From Heyndrickxia vini (GTDB taxonomy: Bacteria > Bacillota > Bacilli > Bacillales > Bacillaceae_C), in the NCBI RefSeq assembly GCF_016772275.1, contig NZ_CP065425.1, positions 1,412,001-1,476,000 of the forward strand: a DNA stretch of 64,000 nt, in the 5' to 3' direction. Below, in pieces: positions 55,802 through 64,000 of the stretch (the first letter of the stretch is position 1; each line of letters opens with the position of its first letter). The position numbers and the translations under genes are program-made. The notes under the pieces were generated by a model. The model had not been told where the DNA came from and did not search any database. It saw nothing but the letters and a program-made list of their open reading frames with translations.

Positions 55802-57133
55802 ATGTACATCATAGCTGTTGGTTTAAATTATAAAACAGCCCCTGTAGAGATACGTGAAAGGCTGTCTTTTAATGAAGCGGATTTATCCGATGCAATGGCA
55901 GCGTTAAAAAATAAAAAAAGCATTTTAGAAAATGTGATTGTTTCTACATGTAATCGCACAGAGGTATATGCAGTTGTTGATCAATTGCATACAGGACGGT
56001 ATTATATTAAAGATTTTTTATCTGAATGGTTTCAAATCGATAAAGATGAGTTTACATCTTATTTGTCAATTTTTGAGCAAGATGGAGCGATTGAACATTT
56101 ATTTAAAGTTGTTTGTGGATTGAATTCAATGGTTCTCGGAGAAACTCAAATTTTAGGACAAGTGAAACATAGTTTCTTTATTGGTCAAGAAGTTGGTTCA
56201 ACCGGCACGATCTTCAATCAGCTCTTTAAACAAGCAATTACAACTGCAAAAAAGGCTCACTCCGAAACAGAAATCGGATCGAACGCGGTTTCAGTCAGTT
56301 ATGCTGCTGTAGAACTGGCAAAGAAAGTGTTAGGGAACTTGAAAAATAAACATGTCCTCGTTGTGGGCGCCGGAAAAATGGGGAAACTAGCGATTGAAAA
56401 CTTATATGGAAGTGGAGCAACGAAAGTTTCTGTTATAAATCGTACGTTCAAAAAAGCACAAGATTTGGCAAAAGAATTTAACGGCCAAGCAAAGACATTA
56501 CAAGAACTTCAATGTGCAATCGTTGAAGCGGATATATTAATAAGTTCTACAGGTGCAAAAGGCTACGTTATTACAAAAGAAATGATGATTGATATTGAGG
56601 CGATGAGAAAGAAACGACCATTATTTATGGTTGATATTGCGGTTCCACGAGACCTAGATCCTAAAATCGCAGAGCTTGAAAGCGTCTTTTTATATGATAT
56701 TGATGACTTAGAAGGCATAGTTGAAGCCAATTTGGCAGAACGTAAAAAAGCTGCTGAAAAAATTATGATAAATATTGAAATGGAAATGGTTCATTTTAAT
56801 GAATGGCTAAATATGTTAGGTGTCATTCCTGTCATTACAGCTTTACGTGAAAAAGCGTTATCGATACAAGAAGAAACAATGAAAAGCATCGAACGAAAAA
56901 TGCCTAGTCTTTCAGAGCGGGAACGGAAAATTTTAAGTAAACATACAAAAAGTATCGTCAATCAATTATTGAAGGATCCAATTTCACAAGTGAAAGAAAT
57001 TGCGGCACAGCCGAATGCGGCTGAACAAATTGACTTATTTAAGAAAATTTTTAATGTGGAAACTGAAATAGAGCAGCAAGTAAAGATAAACAAAAAAACT
57101 CCTTCTGTTCAATTGAATGTTCAGCCTATATAA
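55802..57133 (+). CDS. hemA: Glutamyl-tRNA reductase
   Basis: First committed step of heme synthesis by the C5 route: Glu-tRNA to glutamate-1-semialdehyde, using NADPH. The 443 residues have the catalytic C50 in [14 protein letters not shown], the specificity motif [17 protein letters not shown], the nucleotide fold [17 protein letters not shown] and a helical dimerisation domain at the C-terminus. ATG behind TTGGGGGTG. Heads hemA-X-C-D-B-L. Confidence 0.96.
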   Translation: MYIIAVGLNYKTAPVEIRERLSFNEADLSDAMAALKNKKSILENVIVSTCNRTEVYAVVDQLHTGRYYIKDFLSEWFQIDKDEFTSYLSIFEQDGAIEHLFKVVCGLNSMVLGETQILGQVKHSFFIGQEVGSTGTIFNQLFKQAITTAKKAHSETEIGSNAVSVSYAAVELAKKVLGNLKNKHVLVVGAGKMGKLAIENLYGSGATKVSVINRTFKKAQDLAKEFNGQAKTLQELQCAIVEADILISSTGAKGYVITKEMMIDIEAMRKKRPLFMVDIAVPRDLDPKIAELESVFLYDIDDLEGIVEANLAERKKAAEKIMINIEMEMVHFNEWLNMLGVIPVITALREKALSIQEETMKSIERKMPSLSERERKILSKHTKSIVNQLLKDPISQVKEIAAQPNAAEQIDLFKKIFNVETEIEQQVKINKKTPSVQLNVQPI

Positions 57134-57174
57134 ATATATAGAAATAATTTTTATTCGTAGGAAAAAGGTGGGAA

Positions 57175-58062
57175 ATGAATATTTTTCCACCTGAAATTCT
57201 TACCTTTTTAGAGAGGTTGAATGTTCACATGTTCGATATTGTCATGTCTAGGCTGCATGAGGTAATGATTGTTTTATACGCAATAAGTATTTTATTATAT
57301 TTTATCGATTTCTTACATCAAAATAAGAAAGCAAATCAATTCGCTTTTTGGTTACTTGCAATTGTTTGGGTTCTTCAAACAATTTTTTTGTTTATGTATG
57401 TATTTCAAACAGGAAGATTTCCAGTACTCACATTATTTGAAGGTCTTTATTTTTATGCATGGGTATTAATTACACTTTCACTTGCCATAAATAAAATTTT
57501 AAGAGTTGATTTCACCGTTTTTTTTACCAATATCATCGGCTTTATTTTTATGGCAATTCATACATTTGCTCCAGTTCAAATGTCGAATGTGGCAATGTCG
57601 GAAAGATTAATTTCTGAGTTGTTATTTATACATATTACGATGGCAATCCTATCCTACGCAGCCTTTTCACTATCATTCGTCTTTTCATTAATGTATTTAC
57701 TGCAATATACATTACTTAAGAAAAAAAGGTGGGGCCATCGTCTTTGGAGGTTGAATGATTTATCTAAACTTGAAAAGATATCTTATGTATTAAATGCCAT
57801 TGGTGTACCCATGCTGTTGCTAAGTTTAATCTTAGGATTGCAATGGGCATTAATTAAATTATCAACATTCCATTGGTATGATTCGAAAATAATCAGTTCA
57901 TTTATCCTTTTAATTGTTTATAGTCTAATTCTCTACCTTCGAAACAAGAAAAGTATGTTCGGAAAATCATTAGCCTTATGGAATATTGGAGCATTTCTAG
58001 TTGTTTTAATTAATTTCTTTTTATTTAGTCGTCTATCGGCGTTTCATTTTTGGTATTCGTAG
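57175..58062 (+). CDS. hemX: HemX, membrane regulator of HemA
   Basis: Integral membrane protein of the cytochrome c assembly (CcsA-like) type that lowers HemA level in B. subtilis. The 295 residues form eight predicted helices with ETGRFPVL-like FQTGRFPVLTLFEGLYFYAW and AFSLSFVFSLMYLLQY, but lack the WWD motif of true heme handlers. Start uncertain: ATG 57175 has AAAGGTGG very close, and ATG 57229 (277 residues) would match the B. subtilis length better. It lies between hemA and hemC. Confidence 0.88.
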   Translation: MNIFPPEILTFLERLNVHMFDIVMSRLHEVMIVLYAISILLYFIDFLHQNKKANQFAFWLLAIVWVLQTIFLFMYVFQTGRFPVLTLFEGLYFYAWVLITLSLAINKILRVDFTVFFTNIIGFIFMAIHTFAPVQMSNVAMSERLISELLFIHITMAILSYAAFSLSFVFSLMYLLQYTLLKKKRWGHRLWRLNDLSKLEKISYVLNAIGVPMLLLSLILGLQWALIKLSTFHWYDSKIISSFILLIVYSLILYLRNKKSMFGKSLALWNIGAFLVVLINFFLFSRLSAFHFWYS

Positions 58063-58074
58063 GAGGGTATTTCA

Positions 58075-59010
58075 GTGAGAAAAATAATAATCGGTTCAAG
58101 AAGAAGTAAACTAGCGTTAACACAAACAAATTGGGTGGCAGATCAATTAAAAAAATTAGGCGTACCTTTTGAATTTGAAGTGAAAGAGATTGTGACAAAA
58201 GGCGATAAAATCTTAGATGTCACTTTATCAAAAGTTGGCGGAAAAGGTCTTTTTGTAAAAGAAATCGAACAAGCCCTATTAAATAAAGAAATTGATATGG
58301 CTGTACATAGTATGAAAGATATGCCTGCAATCCTTCCACAGGGACTTACAATTGGCTGTATTCCACCGCGAGAAGACTATAGAGACGTCATTATATCAAA
58401 AGGGCATATGACATTAAGGGATCTTCCTAAAGGTGCTAAAGTTGGAACAAGCAGTTTACGCCGAAGTGCCCAAATTCTTGCTGAATGTCCTGATTTAGAT
58501 ATTAAATGGATTCGAGGTAATATCGATACTCGATTGCAAAAGTTGGAAAGTGAAGATTATGATGCCATCGTTTTGGCAGCAGCAGGACTTTCACGCATGG
58601 GCTGGAGCAGTGATGTCGTGACAGAATACTTGGAACCGCAAATTTGTCTACCTGCTGTCGGCCAAGGTGCATTAGCGATTGAATGTCGCGAAGATGACAA
58701 AGAACTATTAGAACAATTAGCTAAGTTAACTTGTGAAGAAACAAAAGAAACAGTGACTGCGGAAAGAGCATTCCTTCATAAAATGGAAGGCGGCTGCCAA
58801 GTGCCAATAGCAGGTTTTGCTAAATTAACTGATGATAAACAAATCTCATTAACAGCGTTAGTTGCTGATCCAAATGGGAAACAGATTTTTAAAGAAACAG
58901 TCATTGGAAAAGATCCGATGATCGTTGGTGAGCAAGCAGCTGATTTGCTGACACAACAAGGTGCAAAAGAACTAATTGATCGTGTTAAGCGGGAGTTAGA
59001 TGAATCATGA
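58075..59010 (+). CDS. hemC: Porphobilinogen deaminase
   Basis: Polymerises four porphobilinogens to hydroxymethylbilane on a dipyrromethane cofactor. The 311 residues show [47 protein letters not shown] and the cofactor cysteine in [15 protein letters not shown] start behind TAGGAGGGTA. It overlaps hemD by four bases (ATGA). Confidence 0.97.
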   Translation: MRKIIIGSRRSKLALTQTNWVADQLKKLGVPFEFEVKEIVTKGDKILDVTLSKVGGKGLFVKEIEQALLNKEIDMAVHSMKDMPAILPQGLTIGCIPPREDYRDVIISKGHMTLRDLPKGAKVGTSSLRRSAQILAECPDLDIKWIRGNIDTRLQKLESEDYDAIVLAAAGLSRMGWSSDVVTEYLEPQICLPAVGQGALAIECREDDKELLEQLAKLTCEETKETVTAERAFLHKMEGGCQVPIAGFAKLTDDKQISLTALVADPNGKQIFKETVIGKDPMIVGEQAADLLTQQGAKELIDRVKRELDES

Positions 59011-59888
59011 TTGAACATTTGCCATTAGATGGCAAAAAAAGGCATTTACCATTAGATGGCAAAAAAGAGCATTTGCCATTGGATGGCAAAAAAGGGCATT
59101 TGCCATTAGATGGCAAACATGTGTTAGTTACACGTGGTGGGGAAAAAGGAAAAAAACTTGCCGGGGAAATTATTGATTTAGGTGGGGTTTCATATGTTAC
59201 TCCTCTAATCGATTTCCAAGAAAATGAGGATTCGAATGCACAAACCTATGTGGAAAAATTGCATGAATACGAATGGATCATCTTTACAAGCCAAAATGGT
59301 GTTGATTATTTTTTCAAAGAGTTAAATAGATTGAAGCCAAAACTTAAACTTGAAAACCTGACAAATCGTATTGCTGCTGTTGGAAGTAAAACGAAAGAGG
59401 CAATTGAAAAATACAATATAAAGGTAGAGTTTTTTCCAAAACAATTCAGTGCTACTGATTTTATTGAGGAATTTATAAAAGAAAAGGAAGTAGCTGGTCC
59501 CGTTTTGCTTCCAAAAGGAAATCTAGCAAGCAAAACGATTGCAAAGGGTTTAGAAGAAAAACGAATCCATGTAGATGAATGGATTATTTATCAAACCTTC
59601 TTGCCGCCGAAAAGCGTTGATAAACTAGTCACAATCGTGAACGAAAATGAATTGGATTACGCAATGTTTACTAGTCCGTCTTCATTTCATCATTTTATGA
59701 ACATCGTCAAAGACTATTCTTTGCAAAATAAAATACAAAAAATTGAGTTAGTTACAATTGGTGATGTAACGAAGAAAGCAGTAGAGGAATATGGATATAA
59801 GGTTGTAGCTAGTCCTGCAATCTATACGATTGAATGTATGCTTGAAAGCTTGTGCAAGCTACAGATCGCGAAGGAGGAACCAAAATGA
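59007..59888 (+). CDS. hemD: Uroporphyrinogen-III synthase with N-terminal tandem repeat
   Basis: Closes hydroxymethylbilane to uroporphyrinogen III. The two-domain HemD fold is recognisable ([72 protein letters not shown]). Odd feature: before the normal start (about residue 37) there are four copies of a nine-residue unit HLPLDGKK+x, encoded by 27-base repeats at 59016-59117. The ATG at 59007 is coupled to the hemC stop, so the repeat is probably translated. The 293 residues exceed the usual 250-260 by about this length. Confidence 0.92.
   Translation: MIEHLPLDGKKRHLPLDGKKEHLPLDGKKGHLPLDGKHVLVTRGGEKGKKLAGEIIDLGGVSYVTPLIDFQENEDSNAQTYVEKLHEYEWIIFTSQNGVDYFFKELNRLKPKLKLENLTNRIAAVGSKTKEAIEKYNIKVEFFPKQFSATDFIEEFIKEKEVAGPVLLPKGNLASKTIAKGLEEKRIHVDEWIIYQTFLPPKSVDKLVTIVNENELDYAMFTSPSSFHHFMNIVKDYSLQNKIQKIELVTIGDVTKKAVEEYGYKVVASPAIYTIECMLESLCKLQIAKEEPK
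59016..59117 (+). repeat. 27-bp tandem repeat in hemD, 3.8 copies
   Basis: The unit is CATTTGCCATTAGATGGCAA plus AAAAnGn. Copies start at 59016, 59043, 59070 and 59097. Between copies, differences are few (TTG/TTA, TTA/TTG) apart from the last codon of each unit (AGG, GAG, GGG). The period is a multiple of three, so the frame stays open whatever the copy number. TTTGCCAT and ATGGCAAA inside each unit are inverted, giving a short hairpin in each unit. Confidence 0.95.
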
Positions 59889-60862
59889 AAGATTTACAAT
59901 TTAAACGTCATAGAAGATTACGTAATTCTGCGAACATGAGAGCTCTAGTTCGAGAAACACATTTACATGTAGAAGATTTTATTTACCCGATCTTTGTTGC
60001 TGAAGGTCAAAATATTAAAAATCCTATTGCATCAATGCCCGGGATCTATCAATTATCCCTCGATCAATTAAAGGTCGAAATGGATGAAGTAGTAGAATTA
60101 GGCATTAAATCAGTTCTTTTATTTGGAATTCCTTTACATAAAGATGCGGAAGGGTCAGGTGCATTCCATAACCATGGTATCGTCCAAGAGGCTACCCGAT
60201 TTATTAAAAAAAATTATCCAGAAATAATTATTATTGCAGATACTTGCCTTTGTGAATATACGGATCATGGACATTGTGGTGTGATTGAATCTGGAAAAAT
60301 TTTAAATGATCCGAGTCTTGAATTATTAGCAAAAACAGCAGTAAGTCAGGCGGAAGCCGGTGCAGATATTATTGCCCCATCTAATATGATGGACGGCTTT
60401 GTGGCAGCCATTCGTAAAGGATTAGATGAGGCGGGATTTGAAGATATTCCAATTATGTCTTATGCGGTTAAATATTCCTCCGCTTTCTATGGCCCGTTCC
60501 GTGATGCGGCAGGAAGTGCCCCACAATTTGGCGATCGTAAAACCTATCAAATGGATCCGGCAAACCGTCTTGAGGCTTTTAGAGAAGCACAGTCAGATGT
60601 TGATGAAGGTGCAGATTTCTTAATTGTTAAACCGACTTTATCTTATCTTGATATTGTACGGGATGTAAAAAATGAATTTAATTTACCTGTTGTCGCTTAC
60701 AATGTAAGCGGTGAGTATTCAATGGTGAAGGCGGCTGCACAAAATGGGTGGATTGATGAAAAATCAATTGTTCTAGAAATGTTAACGAGTATGAAAAGAG
60801 CAGGTTCTGATTTAATTATTACTTATTTTGCTAAAGATGCAGCTAAATGGATCGCTGAATAA
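59885..60862 (+). CDS. hemB: Delta-aminolevulinic acid dehydratase (porphobilinogen synthase)
   Basis: Condenses two aminolevulinates to porphobilinogen. The 325 residues carry zinc-site cysteines in [14 protein letters not shown] and the Schiff-base lysines in [18 protein letters not shown] and [14 protein letters not shown]. The frame is open to 59852, but AAGGAGG (59870-59876) and the family start fit the ATG at 59885, which overlaps the hemD stop by four bases. Confidence 0.96.
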   Translation: MKDLQFKRHRRLRNSANMRALVRETHLHVEDFIYPIFVAEGQNIKNPIASMPGIYQLSLDQLKVEMDEVVELGIKSVLLFGIPLHKDAEGSGAFHNHGIVQEATRFIKKNYPEIIIIADTCLCEYTDHGHCGVIESGKILNDPSLELLAKTAVSQAEAGADIIAPSNMMDGFVAAIRKGLDEAGFEDIPIMSYAVKYSSAFYGPFRDAAGSAPQFGDRKTYQMDPANRLEAFREAQSDVDEGADFLIVKPTLSYLDIVRDVKNEFNLPVVAYNVSGEYSMVKAAAQNGWIDEKSIVLEMLTSMKRAGSDLIITYFAKDAAKWIAE

Positions 60863-60912
60863 AAAATTATTTAATCTATCATTAAGAATATAACCTTATG
60901 GGGGTTGTTAAA

Positions 60913-62202
60913 ATGCGTTCATATGAAAAATCTAAAAAGGCATTTCAAGAAGCGCTAAGCTTGATGCCAGGTGGAGTTAATAGCCCAGTACGTGCCTTTA
61001 AATCAGTAAATATGGATCCAATCTTTATGGAAAGAGGAAAAGGCTCTAAAATTTATGATATTGATGGAAATGAATATATCGATTATGTATTATCGTGGGG
61101 ACCGCTAATTTTAGGTCATACCAATGAGCAAGTTGTAAATGCCTTAAAAAAAGTGGCTGAAAATGGGACGAGTTTTGGTGCGCCAACACTTGCAGAAAAC
61201 AAATTGGCAAAGCTTGTACAGGAAAGAGTGCCATCGATTGAAATTATTCGCATGGTTTCGTCAGGCACTGAAGCAACTATGAGTGCATTACGTTTAGCTC
61301 GTGGATATACAGGACGCAGTAAAATTTTGAAATTTGAAGGTTGTTACCACGGGCATGGGGATTCCCTTTTAATTAAAGCAGGTTCTGGTGTTGCTACGCT
61401 GGGCTTGCCAGACAGTCCTGGTGTTCCTGTTGGTATTGCCAGTAATACAATTGCTGTTCCTTATAATGATTTGGAAAGCGTGAAACTTGCTTTTGAACAA
61501 TATGGGGAAGATATCGCTTGTATCATAGTCGAACCTGTAGCCGGTAACATGGGAGTTGTACCTCCTCAACCTGGCTTCTTAGAAGGTTTACGTGAAATCA
61601 CAAGTAATTATGGTTCACTACTAATTTTTGATGAAGTAATGACTGGCTTCCGTGTTGACTATCATTGTGCCCAAGGATATTTTGGAGTAACTCCTGATTT
61701 GACATGTCTTGGAAAAGTTATCGGGGGAGGACTTCCAGTGGGTGCTTTCGGTGGGAAAGCAGAAATCATGGAAAAGATTGCACCAAGTGGTCCAATCTAT
61801 CAAGCTGGAACTTTATCTGGTAATCCATTAGCAATGACTGCCGGATATGAAACATTAGTACAATTAACTCCAGATACGTATAAGGAGTTCATTAAAAAGG
61901 CAGATAAGCTAGAAAAAGGATTGCACGAGGCGGCTGTTAAATATAGCATCCCTCATACAATAAATCGTGCCGGTTCGATGATTGGTATTTTCCTAACGAA
62001 TGAAAAGGTAATTAACTACGAAACAGCAAAAACATCTGATTTAGAACTTTTTGCTGCTTACTACCGCGAAATGGCAAACAACGGGGTATTTCTACCACCA
62101 TCCCAGTTTGAAGGATTATTCCTATCAACTACGCTTACAGATGAGGACATTGACCATACAATTGAAGCGGTCGAAAAAACATTTAAAACGATTCGCGGAT
62201 AA
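60913..62202 (+). CDS. hemL: Glutamate-1-semialdehyde 2,1-aminomutase
   Basis: PLP enzyme turning glutamate-1-semialdehyde into aminolevulinate. The 429 residues include [42 protein letters not shown] and the PLP lysine in [19 protein letters not shown]. An in-frame ATG at 60898 overlaps the GGGGG ribosome binding site. The ATG at 60913 ([11 protein letters not shown]) is the family start. Last gene of the hem operon, closed by a terminator. Confidence 0.96.
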   Translation: MRSYEKSKKAFQEALSLMPGGVNSPVRAFKSVNMDPIFMERGKGSKIYDIDGNEYIDYVLSWGPLILGHTNEQVVNALKKVAENGTSFGAPTLAENKLAKLVQERVPSIEIIRMVSSGTEATMSALRLARGYTGRSKILKFEGCYHGHGDSLLIKAGSGVATLGLPDSPGVPVGIASNTIAVPYNDLESVKLAFEQYGEDIACIIVEPVAGNMGVVPPQPGFLEGLREITSNYGSLLIFDEVMTGFRVDYHCAQGYFGVTPDLTCLGKVIGGGLPVGAFGGKAEIMEKIAPSGPIYQAGTLSGNPLAMTAGYETLVQLTPDTYKEFIKKADKLEKGLHEAAVKYSIPHTINRAGSMIGIFLTNEKVINYETAKTSDLELFAAYYREMANNGVFLPPSQFEGLFLSTTLTDEDIDHTIEAVEKTFKTIRG

Positions 62203-62209
62203 ACATACT

Positions 62210-62243
62210 CAACCACACCTAATCTTTTTAGGTGTGGTTTTTT
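62210..62243 (+). terminator. Terminator of the hem operon
   Basis: AACCACACCTAA-TCTT-TTTAGGTGTGGTTTTTTG, strong stem with a T6 run. Confidence 0.9.
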
Positions 62244-62248
62244 GAATG

Positions 62249-62415
62249 GTCCGTTCCTTTCCGCTGCAGGAGCTTGCTTTCCGCAGGGAGGAAGTCGAGC
62301 CTGTCTAGTTCCGGCGGGCGGCTATCGACTAGCGAACTTCCGGCAGTGAGGCACGAACGAGGAGGCTCACAACTCACCCGCGGAAAGCGTAGTGTATTCA
62401 GGCTGCGGGTTCGAT
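62249..62415 (-). repeat. Decayed repeat A with embedded family B segment
   Basis: TTCCTTTCCGCTGCAGG ... CTTTCCGCAGGGAGG and GAGGAGGCTCAC ... CCCGCGGAAAGCG are family-A pieces. Between them, about 62303-62351, TGTCTAGTTCCGGCGGGCGG followed by CTATCGACTAGCGAACTTCCGG matches the start of family B, in the variant nested at 31908. The ends no longer match well. It takes up half of the gap between hemL and spoVID; the rest (62416-62536) holds nothing I can support except the spoVID ribosome binding site. Confidence 0.65.
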
Positions 62416-62536
62416 TAATTATTAATTACATCTATTAGAAATGTACCTTTGCACAAAGAAAACTAACATAAATTCCTTCCTTTGTTCATAAAGTGTAAAT
62501 GACATAGTCAGTTTGATTGAAAGGGAGGAATCCACC

Positions 62537-63712
62537 TTGTCTCAAAGTCAATCGTCCTTACGATTTTCATTAGAAGAGTCCATCTGGTTTAAAAAAGGAC
62601 AGGAAGTAGATGAACTTCTATCCATTTCATTGGATCCAGAAATTACTATACAAGAGCAAGAACAATACATCCAAATTATCGGGAACTTACAATTGTCTGG
62701 AGAATACAAAGGAAAGGAAGAAGTAGAGCAGGAACAAGAACTCGATTTGCATGGAAAATTTGCTCATCATGTTGAATACCGTACAACAGATGAAGTATTT
62801 TATTTTGAACATCAGTTTCCAGTTGATGTCACAATTCCGAAAAGCAGAATTGATCAAATTGCAGATATTGATGTAAATATTGATTCCTTTGATTATTTAC
62901 TGCCTGAAAAAGGAAATTTAAAACTTAACGCGGATCTTTCCATATTGGGGATACGTAACGAAGAAACGTTTACAGAGGAAGAAAAACAAGAAATTCCTAT
63001 TTCCGTTTCACAAAGAAATTCACTACAAGAAGAAACTTCCGAAGAATCATTCGATAATGTTGATGAAGAGGAGTCTCTTGAATTGTCAGCAGAATTAAAT
63101 GAGTGGCATTTAGAAAATGACGAAGAGCAGGAATCAGATGATCAAGTACCAAGATTTTTAACAACAACCAATGAATCAACAGAACAGGAATCATCAGTGC
63201 AAGAGGAATTCTTTCAACCTTTTACAGTAGAAGCACGTAAAATTCAACCGGAAGAGGAAATTCCAATCAATATAGAAAATAAAAATGATGAACCAACGAT
63301 AAATCTTCATTCCTACGATGAAGAGGATATAAAAGATGAACTTCTACAGTTTTCTCGTCAAGAGACAGAATCATCAGAGGACATTGAAGTTGAATCACCT
63401 GCAGATGTGGACGAAGAACAAGAAGAACAGGAAGTAGAAGAAACGGAAAATAAGAAAAAGAAGAAATTTGGAAAATATGAATCTATCTCATTAGCTGATT
63501 TTTTTGCAAGAAAGACAGATGAAAAAGCAGCAAAATTAAAAGTTTGTATTGTCCAGCAAGGGGAAACACTCGATGTTTTAGCTGAAAAATATGACATTAG
63601 TGTTCAACAAATTTTAAGGATGAACCATTTAGAAATAAATCAAGATGTATATGAGGGGCAAGTATTATATATTCCATCATATGCAACGACATTAAAAAGT
63701 AAAATTGAATAA
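62537..63712 (+). CDS. spoVID: SpoVID, spore coat encasement protein
   Basis: Directs coat proteins to encase the forespore. The 391 residues have a beta-rich N-terminal domain (RFSLEESIWFKKGQEVDELL onwards, about 1-150), a long acidic low-complexity middle (about 150-320, rich in E, S, Q) and a C-terminal LysM domain (QQGETLDVLAEKYDISVQQI, about 338-382), as in SpoVID. The frame is open to 62513, but AAAGGGAGGAA points to the TTG at 62537. It follows the hem operon and precedes ysxE as in B. subtilis. No sigma-E promoter was convincing. Confidence 0.93.
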   Translation: MSQSQSSLRFSLEESIWFKKGQEVDELLSISLDPEITIQEQEQYIQIIGNLQLSGEYKGKEEVEQEQELDLHGKFAHHVEYRTTDEVFYFEHQFPVDVTIPKSRIDQIADIDVNIDSFDYLLPEKGNLKLNADLSILGIRNEETFTEEEKQEIPISVSQRNSLQEETSEESFDNVDEEESLELSAELNEWHLENDEEQESDDQVPRFLTTTNESTEQESSVQEEFFQPFTVEARKIQPEEEIPINIENKNDEPTINLHSYDEEDIKDELLQFSRQETESSEDIEVESPADVDEEQEEQEVEETENKKKKKFGKYESISLADFFARKTDEKAAKLKVCIVQQGETLDVLAEKYDISVQQILRMNHLEINQDVYEGQVLYIPSYATTLKSKIE

Positions 63713-63806
63713 CCGTTGATTGTCTATCTTTCGTACCTATTGAAAAAAGTCAGGAATACAGAATTTAAATTTGGAGGCAGTAAAGGGCACCCAAGCAGGT
63801 GATAAG

Positions 63807-64000
63807 ATGGATAAGAGTACACAATCAGAAATAAAAATGATTGTAAAACAATACGGTCTAAAAGTTAATTTTATCGAAAAGTATGGTAAGACCTATAAAA
63901 TTGTTACGAAAGATGGAAATTTTGCCCTAAAACGAATTTCTCCTCAATTAGGAACAGATTTTGTTCGAAATGTTCAAATGCTCTATCATCGTGGTTATAA
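63807..64000 (+). CDS. ysxE: YsxE-like (CotS family) protein, partial
   Basis: The first 64 codons of an ORF that runs off the right edge, beginning MDKSTQSEIKMIVKQYGL and containing EKYGKTYKIVTKDGNFALKR. The pattern of a beta-hairpin followed by ALK is like the N-lobe of the CotS/YsxE kinase-like spore-coat family. B. subtilis has ysxE right after spoVID. ATG behind GCAGGTGAT. Only the N-terminus can be judged. Confidence 0.78.
   Translation, partial: MDKSTQSEIKMIVKQYGLKVNFIEKYGKTYKIVTKDGNFALKRISPQLGTDFVRNVQMLYHRGY

Noticed and set aside
59016-59117. Short regular repeats that could suggest a CRISPR array
   Set aside because: The units are contiguous, without variable spacers, and are translated in frame at the start of hemD.
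62232-62438. 68-codon + frame after hemL
   Set aside because: It begins inside the hem terminator and runs through decayed repeat sequence; no ribosome binding site.
62450-62536. Sigma-E promoter for spoVID (CATAGTCA near 62501)
   Set aside because: The -10-like octamer has several mismatches and no suitable -35 at 14-15 bases; too weak to list as a feature.

Overview
The window is a stretch of chromosome from an AT-rich, endospore-forming Bacillaceae bacterium (Bacillus sensu lato). I read this from protein content (DnaI, SspI, GerE, GerM, SpoVID, LonB, FadR, YslB, HemX), from purine-rich ribosome binding sites, from frequent GTG/TTG starts and an ATT start in infC, and from a gene order that follows the dnaI-thrS-infC ... 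hemL-spoVID arc known from Bacillus subtilis. The species cannot be fixed from the sequence. Almost all genes are on the + strand. No prophage, CRISPR array or rRNA is present.

Layout. 1-8300: end of dnaB, dnaI, a ytxC-like gene, a threonine T-box and thrS, an L20-type leader with infC-rpmI-rplT, a VTT membrane protein, ysdB (minus strand, with a sigma-W-like promoter) and the M42 peptidase ysdC. 8300-11900: sspI, the SpoU methyltransferase ysgA, an IS1182-like element inserted in a palindromic repeat, and a phenylalanine T-box followed by another repeat copy. 11879-22500: pheS-pheT, two tandem copies of a second repeat, rnhC, zapA, a CvpA-family gene, polX, mutS2, a DUF350 gene and a tiny membrane ORF. 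22560-28000: the fatty-acid degradation block lcfA, fadR, fadB, etfB, etfA with FadR-like operators. 28100-31150: an inserted pair, a CtaG-like membrane protein and a Cu(I) P-type ATPase. 31470-45600: trxA, nested repeats, uvrC, a lysine riboswitch with lysC (internal second start), yslB, sdhCAB, a thioesterase, gerE, a MarR regulator, racE, gerM, rph, ysnA, ysnB. 45661-55600: tRNA-Arg(UCU) with a consensus promoter, a TPR protein, tig, clpX, lonB (sigma-F-like promoter), lonA, ysxC and a minus-strand membrane protein. 55660-62200: the heme operon hemA-X-C-D-B-L with a PerR-like box. 62249-64000: a decayed repeat, spoVID and the start of a ysxE-like gene.

The genes are mostly housekeeping: replication restart, translation, protein quality control, respiration, beta-oxidation and heme synthesis, interleaved with sporulation genes. 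The accessory signal is in the repeats. Family A (about 130 bp, with complementary ends and an outer inverted repeat) and family B (about 158 bp) occur many times between genes, nest inside one another, and in two cases lie between a T-box terminator and the synthetase gene. The other unusual points are a 9-residue tandem repeat at the N-terminus of HemD, the CtaG/copper-ATPase insertion, a transposase whose catalytic glutamate lies behind a frameshift at an A6T tract, and a FadR-like palindrome before the thioesterase gene.
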